DNA of 64,000 bases, from positions 6,625,501 to 6,689,500 of the forward strand of contig NC_064043.1 in NCBI RefSeq assembly GCF_932526225.1, written 5' to 3'. Numbering within the stretch: position 1 is the first letter of the stretch; each line of letters opens with the position of its first letter. The notes under the pieces were generated by a model. The model searched no databases, was not told where the DNA came from, and saw nothing but the letters and a program-made list of their open reading frames with translations. The position numbers and the translations under genes are program-made. Source of the stretch: Nematostella vectensis. Lineage: Eukaryota > Cnidaria > Anthozoa > Actiniaria > Edwardsiidae. This document shows, one piece after another, positions 54,601 to 64,000 of this stretch.

Positions 54601-57600
54601 AGGCAAATATGGGAAAATTGGGGTGGGGAGGGTGGGGGGCTGGATCGACTTGAATGACTACCCATAACCGCAAAAATGAATCACAGAGCTAGATTTGGGT
54701 CATGATACACGATAACAGAAAACTTCGGCGCTTGGTGCTCCTACGACACATCTAGACTACTGCATCTCCTTTTCAAGATCCCTAAATACCAATTCAATCG
54801 TCTCCAGTGGATCTTCAATGCTGCTGCGCGTGTTGTACAACTAGTACCTAAGTTTGATCACAACACACCCGTCCTGCTTCACTTACACTGGCTACCTGTG
54901 GAATTTAGGATACAGTTCAAGATTCTGCTTTATGTTCACCATAGCATTAATGGCAACGCTCCCTCCTATCTGAAGTCCCTTATCAACTGCAGTCGCTCTT
55001 CCTATAACCTCAGATCAAACACCGCTAATCTCCTGTTTGTCCCAAAGACTAGATGCAAAACCCTAGGGGACAGGGCGTTCGCATATGCCGGTACAGAACT
55101 ACGGAAAAATTTGCCTATTATCATCAGGCGGATTAGAGGACTAACCCCTTTTAAACAAGCGCTCAAGACGTACCTGTTCCGCTTGGCCTACAATGCTTAA
55201 TATTTCATTTTTAATGTCACTTTTTGTTTCCTTTGATTCTCTTTATTCTGCTTTTTAGAATATATATCCATAGTTTTAGCACTTTACAAATAAATGTATT
55301 ATTATTATCAATTAAGGTATTGGGTTAAATGTGCGAAGTCCTCTTTTGGTGATAGTGTGCTATCGCTAGAGATGCATCAGAGGCGAGGACTTGGCTGGCG
55401 CCGTCCGTCAGTTCACCGATGTCCGAGGTGTGCTCAACAAGTAATAAATATCTCGCGTCATCTATGCGACAGTATGGATCTTATTTTAATGACCACTCAA
55501 ACCCCTATATCGACTCTCGTTCACGTCAAAAAAACGATCTTTTTCTTAAAAAAGGCGATATTGTGTAGTTCCAGAAAATATCCATACCCCCCCTTATTGA
55601 AGGGGTCGGAGGTATGACCCCCACCCATCTGGAATTTACAACCCCCTGAAAAAAAATAAACACAGTAACTGTTAAGGAAAAAGGGTACCTCCTCCCCTCT
55701 GGAAATTCCTGCCCTCCACCCCCCCCCCCCCCCCCCCTCCGGAATTTTCAATCCCCTCATTGGGGGGTATGGATATTTTCAGGAACTACACATTAGGGCA
55801 AGTATGCCAAATTTAACTTAGATATTAATAAGGGCTAAATCTATTATAGTATTATAGCTTTGCACATCACCCTAGAGAATATCATACTCTGTCGAAAATT
55901 GATAAGACTTGTTCAGTTTTTACCAGACCACAGTGACGTCGCGTATTTCGCCCTCTTAATAAAATTCAAATATGAATCATGTATTGCGTATCGTATCGGT
56001 AGTGCGAAAATACTACTCGTCACAATTAACAGTAATTAAATCCATATCATCATGACATTGACATATTTCCTATCCTCCTTAAGCGACTTTGCAATCTGCG
56101 CATGCGCAGTGCCAGAATAACAAAAACAATGACAAATATTTATCTAATATACCGAAATGTCATTTCAAAAGATGCAATTACTTGACTGGAGTCTTCGAAG
56201 ACCGTTCTTAACAATCCCAAAGACAAGCTTATCGTAGCATTGTTGTTCGTTAGATCCCACATGGTTGAAAGCGCGGATATGAGGTATGTCCAAAAGTGTT
56301 CCCTCTTTTTGCTATCATCAGTATAGGGTGATCCTTACCTGTCGCCCTCCGGGGCACAGTAAGGAACATGATGATTGGTACAAGATGATCCTCATGAGTT
56401 ATCCTATCGGAGCTCGGGGCTTGCAACACCCCTTGTATCTAACTCTGAACCCTAACTACTGGTGATCACATAATCAACATCAAACACTAATGAACACTTT
56501 TAAGTTCCAAACTTCACTAGTCAGAAAGGACTGTGATTTACTTTTTACAATTTTTGTAACGCAATGAATTTGAAATTGAGTTGCATTTAGTTTTGTCTCG
56601 CACATATTAGGCCTAGCGTAAGCCTTTAGGCGATCACGGAAAGTACGTTACACTGTGGAATGCGTTTAAAAAAAAAACAGAATACATGTTTAAAAAAAGT
56701 GTTACCAATGTCTGAAAAACGGATATATCTTAGCCGCGATCACAGTTATTTTTAGAAAACCACACCTACGACAATTCGACAGTTACCTGTTTTTTTTTGA
56801 CGGCTATTAAAGTGCCCGCTACAAACAAGAGACGCACGCTTTTAGAAAATACCAGAATCGTTAGATCCCACATGGTTAAAAGCGTGGATATGAGGTATGT
56901 CCAAAAGTGGTCCCTCTTTTTGCTATCATCAGTATAGGGTGATCCTTACCTGTCGCCCTCCGGGGCACAGTAAGGAACATGATGATTGGTACAAGATGAT
57001 CCTCATGAGTTATCCTATCGGAGCTCGGGGCTTGCAACACCCCTTGTATCTAACTCTGAACCCTAACTATTGGTGATCACATAATCAACATCAACCACTA
57101 ATGAACACTTTTAAGTTCCAACACTCAAACTTTACTAGTCAGAAAGGACTGTGAATTACTTTTTTACCATTTTTGTAACGAAATGAATTTGAGATTGATT
57201 TGCATTTAGTTTTGTCTCGCACATTTTAGGCCTAGCGTAAGCCTTTAGGCGATCACGAAAAGTACGTTACACTGTGGAATGCGTTTACAAAATAAAAACA
57301 GAATACATGCTTAAAAAAAGTGTTACCAATGTCTGAAAAACGGATTTATCTTAGCCGCGATCACAGTTATTTTTAGAAAAACACACCATCGACAATTCGA
57401 CAGTTACCTGTTTATTTGACGGCTATTAAAGTGCCCGCTACAAACAGAGACGCACGCTTTTAGAAAATACCAGAATCGTTAGATCCCACATGGTTGAAAG
57501 CGCGGATATGACGTATGTCCAAAAGTGACCCTCTTTTTGCTATCATCGGTATAGGGTGATCCTTACCTGTCGCCCTCCGGGGCACAGTAAGGAACATGAT

Positions 57601-60600
57601 GATTGGTACAAGATGATCCTCATGAGTTATCCTATCGGGGCTTGCAACACCCCTTGTATCTAACTCTGAACCCTAACTACTGGTGGTCACATAATCAACA
57701 ACGGCCGCTAAATACTCGGATGAAAAGCAGCTACGAAATTTGTTTAGTGCTGAAGGATTATTATTTGCACGTGCTAATTTATGGCGTAATAAAAGGAATC
57801 ACGAGTTAAGTGATTTGCATATAATATGGCATATTCTCATTTTCTATGCGTTTTTTTAGGCGATTTAATCTGTTCCTGCGCCAGATGACAAGTAAATCAT
57901 AGTTTTCCGTGTTATGTACTTTTATACACCTTCTTTTATTCATCACCTCATGATCTAAATGCTGTAAGACGCGCAACAGGTCGCGGTATTTTTTTCCATA
58001 GCTAAGTACCATAAGGCGAAACTACGGGCAAGTGTTGTAGAGACCTCTATCAGACTCAACTCACCAGAACATCGACTGATGCCAGTATGGTTTTCCCGCG
58101 CCTGTCATATTTTCACCCGCAAGTCGACCGCTGACCACCGCGTGATCGTGGTGCTCTACTCGTCGACGACCAAGCTTCGGGTCATAGAAGCATGCTGCAT
58201 CACCAGCCTGGAAAACACACGCAACGAAACATGTAAAACGTGCGCCTTTCTCAACACTAAGGACAGATCCTGGATGTCTTGAAGGGAGAGCACCTACACA
58301 GATAGCCACAGGCTTCCCATACTCGTCAGTGAGGGGACTGGGAATGTTGAGTAAACATAAGCTTAAAAACGAAAGTGGGTAGCCTGTGCTCATGTTTTGT
58401 GGCAGGAGGTAAATTTGGCTGGATTGGTGGTAAAATTCTAATTTTCACACATTATCCTCACCAAGAAGCATGTTTTAACGCTCTCTCTGTTGTGTCAACA
58501 TTTTAAGTAAAGTCTGGTACAATACATACCACCCAAATATTGGACCTGGCCTCTAGTTCTGAGTTCACATGGAATCCACCTAGAACAGGGTCAACCTCTA
58601 GACCAGCTGAGTCGGCAAGCTCAACATTAGGTTTCAGGCCTACCGCCACTATCACATGGTCTGCATTCACCTGTCAATCAAATACACAGCTCAGTCAATC
58701 AAATACACAAGTCTGTCAATCAAACACAAAAGCCTGTCAAATTAACATCAATCAACTACCAGTCAAAATGATTATAGCCCAAATTTTGCTTCTCTAGAAT
58801 TTAAGCTTGAGATGGGAACCCCTAAATATACTTTTATTTTTTATCGTTTTGCAATGGGTGGTGGATTGGAGAGACAGTATATAATTACCTTTTCTCCATT
58901 GCTTAGACCAAGTGCCAATTGGTTCTTCTTCAGTGATACATTTTCAACAGAGACACCTGGTACAACCTTAACTCCCTCTGAAAATCAGCAACAAAATTCA
59001 AACCTATTCTACACAGCTTTTGAATTGTTTGGATTTTAATCATGATCTCACCTTGTCGGACCCTCTCTGTAGTCCAATCACTAAGATATGTTGGTAGAAC
59101 TTTACCCATGTTTCCTAACAAGATAACAAAAGAATTCAAAATTTGCAGCACATTTACCCTAGTTGATATTACAGTAGAATTTGCCTTTAAAGGACTCACT
59201 AAACATATACTCCCGTGTTGTATTGGACTCACTTTCACGCCCCTTCAACATTGGTCCAACTTGTATCAAGTTTTACTGTTCTATTAATATACTAGGTATT
59301 TCACATGGACATACCAGTTTCAGGAAAAAGTTGAGTAACTTCTAGTCCCTCTTTTTTGGCTGCAATAAAAAAATGCATTATACTGGTCAAATAATATTAT
59401 CAAAAGTGAACTACCATTGATAAGGAATTGTCTCTTAGCATCTGACTGGGTAATATATTTTATTCCTGCTCAATATTTTTTGTGGCTTTCTTGATTTTTT
59501 CTCTTGTGAATCAATGTGCTGCTTAGCTGAGGATTGCTTGTTGGAATTTTTCTAGAGATTTTGGCTTATCGATTTGTGGGTGGGTAATTCTTGTTAGGCG
59601 TCAAATATTAAATGGTCAGAACCTAAGAGTAGTGTACAATGCAAACAGACCTTTGTGTCCAAGTGCGCATGCCAATTCACTACCAAGAAAACCTCCACCA
59701 ATGATGACGATAGACTTGGCCCCTTTAGTGATCTTATCTAGTAATTGGAAGTCCTCAACCTGGGGAAGGAAAGTGTTTCAACTGAAGCCAAGGAAAAGTG
59801 AGAAAGAGCCAGGGAAGTAAATGTAATGCAAAGTTAGTGATCTCTTGTACAAACCTTGCGGAAGAGGGTGACTTTCTTCTTAATATTATTCGATGACTTC
59901 TCAAAAATGGGCAGACTCTTCGGTGCACCTCCTACAAAAAGGTAACACATTAAAATTATATTGTGCTACAGCACAGGCATATTACAATGGGAATTGATGA
60001 ACATGTTGAATGATAAACAGCTAGACTTTACTTCTGTATGCCAGCAATTTTCATGCTCTTGCACTCTACGATTTTGAGTTCCTACCTGTTGCTAATAGCA
60101 ACTTATCATAGCCAACAAGGGTTCCATCCTCAAGTTGAATTTTCTTATCTTTTGGATTCACTGACACAACCTAAAAAAGATAAAAGAAAACATAACAGAT
60201 CAGAGTTGTAATAAGGGGTACATTGTTTTCAGTGCATATCCTTATATTTTGTTTCCAACTTCTTTACCGAAATCTAAGACAAAAAGGGTATGCGGGCCCG
60301 TACCCAGGATTTTTCTTGGGGGGGGGGGGGTGCAAAATCAGAAAAAATGGATTTTTCCCTGGGGGGGGGGGGGAGGGGGAGTTCTCTGATTAAAATCTGA
60401 CCAACCCTGAAAGAACAAAAAAGGACTTTCTTATGCCTTTGCAGTATCTCGTTTATTGCCGGATTTGGCTACAAAAAAGTCTGACTTATGGATTGATGAC
60501 ATACCAGAGTGACCTAGCTTATGCTTTATAGTTTTGTCTACAAGCAGCAGGTCTATTGAGAAGCAAAAGTGGACTTTCCACCATTGTGGGGGGTGCCCCT

Positions 60601-63600
60601 GGGTACGTGCCTGGTGCCCCTGGGTACGGCCCTAGATCTCGAGTCATTCAAGGCAAGTAACTTGGAATAAATATCATGGATAAAGTAGATTTCAAGTATG
60701 GTTATCTTAAAGATTTCTTGTAAGCATGTCTGTTGAATTGGCCATTGGACATTTTTCCCCTGATGTACATTCAAGAGGGGGGCACCAAACAACTAGACCG
60801 CCAAGGTTTATTGACTCAACATTACAATCAAAAGCCATGATTCTATTAATGATTTACATCCATACATGTAACTCTTTTAAAAAGTATAACAAAAATAAAG
60901 TGACACACAGAAAATAATTTTAATTTTGGGGTCTGAGTTTTGTTACAGACCTTAAATGACATTACACAAAATAAGGTTTTGTTTGTACTACAAGCAGAAT
61001 TTTGTTTGTTGCATTACAGACATTACATGCCTTTTGTTGAACAAGAAAAACAATAAACATTTGATATTTATTGTTTGATACATCACTCCAATTTTAATTT
61101 AATTTCTCCAAATTATCATTCAAGGACATATAGAAAAATTTATGTTGCGAAAGCAGTAAACAAAATTACTATTTGCTACATTTATGCATTATTACTCCCA
61201 TAAAATAAAATAAAATAATAATTGATTTGGCCACTTCTTATAAGACTGGTTGTGAGATGCAAAAAGAAAAATAAGTTATTAGCTTCCTTCAAGAGATAAC
61301 TATGCAAAGAAATCAGTAATTGGAAAATAATTCTTGATATTATTGAAATTGCCTTATTGGGCTTCCTGTGGTTTTTAAAAACAATTAATTTAGTTGGATC
61401 TATAGATAAAAACAGGAAATTTACCTGTAGCTAAAAGAGAAAGTTGTCAAAAGATATATAAATTGCAATAATATTATCAAAAAAGTTAATTACAGATTTA
61501 CGTCTTCACACATGTAACAGAACATTTTCCTTTATAGTTCAAGAATTGAAAGTCAACCTTAGAAAACATCTACATCTGAGATAATATTTATTAGAAAGAT
61601 AACATCCACATGATTTTAGATTCACAGAGTTTTCAATTAAAATTTTTTTTTTGACAAAAGCAGTTTTTCTGATGTAACATCTGTAATGCTAACAAAACTA
61701 CAATTTAAAAATCAGAAAATATAGCTTTACTTATTTTTTTTGACATGGGTATCTAAGGTTGATATAGCCTTAACTAAAAAAACACAAGTATAATTAAAAC
61801 ACTTAAATGCAATGAAGATATGACAAGATGAAAATTTAAAAATGTGTTTTAAATGTAACGTCTGTACCAAAGTGTAATCAAGTGTCTGTCTGTCTGTTAT
61901 CTTATTATCATTCACCAAATACAAAAAATAACAAAAGAAATGACTGATCAAAATCCTTTAAGTCTTACATACCTTTCGGCCCTTCAAAAATGCTACAGCA
62001 CCCTCCTCTTTGTTTGGAAGTTCTTGAGGTGAGCAGTAGAAGGTATCTGGCTCAAACAGAATGCTGGGGAAAAGGGTTTAAAACAAAGCAAAAAGTAAAC
62101 ATACAAATCATCACAAGTGGAAGTTTTTTTTTGGAATAAGTATATACCACATGAATAGTTATAGATAGTTATCAATTATGTACCACATAAATACACATTT
62201 AGCACCCTGGACGCTTATTTAATTTTTAGAGTCAAAAGGGCACTAATTAAAAACAGGGAGCTTATTCACGATTTAGCTTTATATGAGTTCACTGTGAATC
62301 AGTAGCTTGTGACTAAAATCCTTTTGTTTGTTCTTTTTTAGAGGAAGGGAGCATATTTTTTGGGAACCTATTAATGGGGCATTTATTTGAAATTTTGCAG
62401 TCAGGATGCTTATTGGAAGCTGGGCACTTATACAAACATTCATGGTGTTTATACTACAGTATAAAGAATGCAAACCTCCTTTCTTTCCCATTCCATTGCT
62501 TGAATCTCAAGTTTGCAACTGCCTCGTCGTCTTCGCTGTACCATAACTCCTTGGATAGAGGGGGCCTCATGTATGGAACATATTCTTCATCTCCTATGAT
62601 CAACACCTACATTTGATAATAATACACAAAATTAGCATGGAATTGTACTCCTAGAAGGCAATGTTGTTTGAAGATTATTAAGTACTACTTGACCAATGGT
62701 CAAGTTGCACATACATTTTCAAATTAAAGCGGAGTGAATTTGTTACATGTTACATCGTGTAATTGAAGCTTTTAAAAAACTCTACTAACACTTATATTTT
62801 ATCCAAAAATTTGAGAAAATTTTGAGAAAATTTCTTTTCTTCACCTTATTTTCATGAATTTTTAAAAATCACGAAATGCAGAAAATTAGGGTGACACAAA
62901 AATAAATTGTAACAAGAGATTCAACAATGATGTACTGTATACAACAAGTTTTACAATACCTTAGCAGTGGGATCAGCCTTTCTAATGGCTCTGTATGCTG
63001 CGAATGATGCTGTTCCTCCGCCAACAAGAATGTAAGGTACACTCTCTGGGATGGCAGGGAGGGTCGGGATGACTGGCTCATCCGCTACCGCCCCCTCAGC
63101 AGCAGGCTCCTCCTCTGTTACAGCCTTATCTGTAGTCTCAGCTACAGCAGGAGAGTCTTCAGCCTAAAAATAAAATAGAAAAAATTTAAAAAAATAAAAA
63201 ACTGTAAATCGATAGTTTTCAATACTGATTTATTATAACTGTTTTTAGAGTAATCATTTTTAGTTTTTTTTAAAACATGGGAAATTCTCTCATCAATAAG
63301 AGGTAAATTTGTGAGCTGGATAAGCGGAGATTGGTGCAATAGCCACTGAGGACACTGGCCCATGGAAACATTTTCAGTGACAGTGCTTAATACACACTAA
63401 CTCATGCTAATGACTGAAAACCGCATTGAGCAGTTCATATCTACACACTGACAAGCAAAGTCAGTTTGCACTATGCAGATACTCAACATTTCATTTTATT
63501 TCATTTCAGCTATAATGTGTGCAAATAATGTACTTACAGCTTTTCCTGCCTTATTCTCATCAGTGGCAGTACTCTTCTTTATACCAACAGAGAGGACTCC

Positions 63601-63612
63601 ACTGTAAATACC
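51673..63612 (-). CDS. AIFM1: AIFM1, mitochondrial apoptosis-inducing factor (5' end outside window)
   Basis: Fifteen exons visible, in gene order: 63538-63612, 62960-63163, 62476-62606, 61973-62063, 60086-60170, 59855-59931, 59651-59759, 59315-59359, 59052-59114, 58889-58977, 58530-58670, 58065-58207, 53520-53673, 52104-52298, 51673-51747. Sum 1,677 nt (558 residues plus stop); phases agree throughout. AIFM1 is a FAD-dependent NADH oxidoreductase of the intermembrane space, needed for respiratory-complex assembly and released in cell death. Visible: FAD-binding [34 protein letters not shown]-binding [22 protein letters not shown]...P motif (LLLATGGAP), [60 protein letters not shown], and C-terminal [15 protein letters not shown] and [11 protein letters not shown]. 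The targeting peptide exon(s) lie beyond base 64000. Exons v13 and v14 have duplicated splice-site regions. Confidence 0.96.
52299..52660. repeat. Tandem copies of AIFM1 exon v14 acceptor and exon start
   Basis: Upstream (gene direction) of the true acceptor, where exon v14 starts at 52298, three more copies of the acceptor plus the first 40 or so exon bases lie at 52433, 52548 and 52642. Each has AG at the same place, followed by GTAGCAGTAGCGATGACG, GCTATGGCGATGAGTG and GTGGCAGAGGCTATAACG respectively, against GTGGCGGAGGCTATGACG in the exon. Spacing is 94-135 bp. Poly-G tracts follow two of the copies. Confidence 0.88.
53411..53546. repeat. Triplicated 50-bp donor site of AIFM1 exon v13
   Basis: The unit CCCGCTTACCTGCTCCGTCT plus 30 bp repeats with an exact 50 bp period. 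On the gene strand each unit is the end of the exon (CGGAGCAG) followed by a donor GTAAGCGGG. The exon-proximal donor ends the exon at 53520; downstream copies would end it at 53470 or 53420. The three units differ at one or two bases. Confidence 0.93.
53863..54466. mobile_element. Inverted-repeat element with helicase-like fragment
   Basis: 604 bp with terminal inverted repeats of about 25 bp (CGCAGAAGAGCCGCTGAAAA at the left, mirrored at 54441-54466). Near the left end is a second perfect hairpin: CTGCTGTGCTGTGATTGGGC with an 8 bp loop (about 53914-53983). Inside, 54036-54200 on the plus strand reads like the start of a RecQ-type helicase domain ([20 protein letters not shown], then [12 protein letters not shown]). 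The Walker A glycine before Lys is replaced by Ser, and the domain is cut short. It lies in an AIFM1 intron. Confidence 0.7.
54740..55312 (+). mobile_element. 5'-truncated non-LTR retrotransposon (CR1/L2-like) 3' end
   Basis: End of a reverse-transcriptase ORF in the pattern typical of CR1/L2-type LINEs: HLDYC, then (after a frameshift near 54770) [85 protein letters not shown] and a stop at 55198-55200. A short 3' UTR ends with ACAAATAAATGTATTATTAT, the usual ATT-repeat tail. Sense is opposite to AIFM1, whose intron it occupies. Dead copy. Confidence 0.88.
55563..55791. mobile_element. Small inverted-repeat transposon, 229 bp
   Basis: Terminal inverted repeats of about 30 bp with one mismatch: GTGTAGTTCCAGAAAATATC then CATACCCCCC at the left, mirrored at the right. 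Contains a long C tract (55719-55737) and repeated TGGAATTT/CCCCTCC-type sequence. Intron of AIFM1. Confidence 0.85.
56250..57690. repeat. ~615 bp tandem repeat with conserved hairpin, 2.3 copies
   Basis: Units begin TAGATCCCACATGGTT at 56251, 56862 and 57480 (periods 611 and 618); the third stops at about 57690. All three keep the block CCTTACCTGTCGCCCTCCGG GGCACAGTAAGG almost unchanged. That block folds into a hairpin (CCTTAC pairs with GTAAGG, TGT with ACA, GCCC with GGGC). On the minus strand it contains GACAG followed by GTAAGG, a consensus splice donor, in the stem. Copies are over 90% alike by eye. Located in the large AIFM1 intron 12. Confidence 0.9.
60293..60640 (+). mobile_element. 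Dispersed repeat family F, copy 2
   Basis: In an AIFM1 intron. Starts GGGCCCGTACCCAGGATTTT, contains two poly-G tracts, AAAATCTGACCAACCCTGAA, a GGATTTGGCTACA block, and ends CCCCTGGGTACGGCCC, the inverse of its start. Matches 25335-25575 over most of that copy. Confidence 0.8.
60641..61972. other. AIFM1 intron, AT-rich, no feature recognised
   Basis: Non-coding sequence between AIFM1 exons v4 and v5. AT-rich with short A and T runs. No repeat family or RNA gene recognised. Confidence 0.6.
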
Positions 63613-64000
63613 CTGTCAACCCAAAAGTAAATACCCAAGTTAGTACATGAAAAAGACACAGATGATCAAATACCCAGTCCCAAAGCAACATTTCTTTGAA
63701 ATTCAATGTAATACAACATTGGCCATCTTATTCTTAATTGACTTCTAGGGGCAGATTACTTTTAAATTTTTTTCTTGGGGATGACTGGGGGATTTCAGCG
63801 CATTATCATTTTTGGGGGTGGGGGTGAGGGAGTATTGGGTGTTTAACCCATAATTTTATTTTTATATGTAATACTTTGCAATTTCAGGAGAAAAAGGAGA
63901 AATTTGGTAGTTTCATAAGAAAGTCGGGAGTTGCTTGTATATGCACTTGATTGTATATGCTATTATATTTTAGTTCATTGAAAAAAGGTGCAATTAAAAA
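63613..64000. other. AIFM1 intron reaching the window edge
   Basis: Upstream of exon v1 (63538-63612) the acceptor CAG lies at 63613-63615 (minus strand). The rest to base 64000 is intron; the exons coding the mitochondrial presequence and membrane anchor must lie further right. Confidence 0.7.

Noticed and set aside
57806-58012. Basic 68-codon minus-strand ORF in an AIFM1 intron
   Set aside because: No recognised motif, no splice signals linking it to AIFM1, and lies beside the tandem repeat; likely chance.

Overview
The window reads as intron-rich animal nuclear DNA, most likely from a cnidarian (anthozoan). The genes are conserved metazoan ones with short exons. Introns and spacers are full of small inverted-repeat transposons, minisatellites and poly-G tracts. 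The taxon is inferred from style and gene content; no species marker is visible.

Layout, left to right. (1) 1076-19635, minus strand: a complete 20-exon ABCE1 gene (ribosome recycling ATPase). Its joined exons give 1,851 nt, which is 616 codons plus a stop. Intron 4 (9.3 kb) holds a nest of transposons: a TTAA-flanked element split by an intact Ty3/Gypsy retrotransposon with identical LTRs and by a second TTAA-flanked element carrying a 62-63 bp repeat array. (2) 20013-21563, plus: a single-exon mTERF-family mitochondrial gene, head to head with ABCE1. (3) 21.6-28.9 kb: repeats, a second copy of the split element, foldback elements and a broken Sprouty-like ORF. (4) 28933-29520, minus: an intronless neuronal-calcium-sensor protein. 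(5) 35117-37132, plus: an SNX17/27/31-type FERM-like protein in three visible exons. (6) 37885-41750, minus: EMC7, four exons, convergent with the FERM gene. (7) 41962-42366, plus: GLOD5-like glyoxalase-fold protein, divergent from EMC7. (8) 44.86-46.33 kb: a 1.5 kb CCACA/CCTAA satellite. (9) 47303-50534, minus: SPATA18/MIEAP-like, six exons, 432 codons. (10) 51673 to beyond the right edge, minus: AIFM1, 15 visible exons, 5' end outside the window.

Several genes serve the mitochondrion (mTERF, AIFM1, SPATA18-like), and AIFM1 and SPATA18-like are tandem neighbours. This may be chance.

The most unusual pattern is that tandem repeats in several introns have a splice site inside the repeat unit. 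ABCE1 introns 15 and 16 carry arrays of acceptor copies. The AIFM1 intron before its penultimate exon carries three extra copies of the acceptor plus the start of the exon. AIFM1 exon v13 has its donor in three perfect-period 50 bp copies. The FERM gene has its last codons and stop duplicated 81 bp downstream. A separate oddity is a ~615 bp tandem repeat at 56.25-57.69 kb whose unit holds a GC-rich hairpin with a consensus splice donor in its stem.
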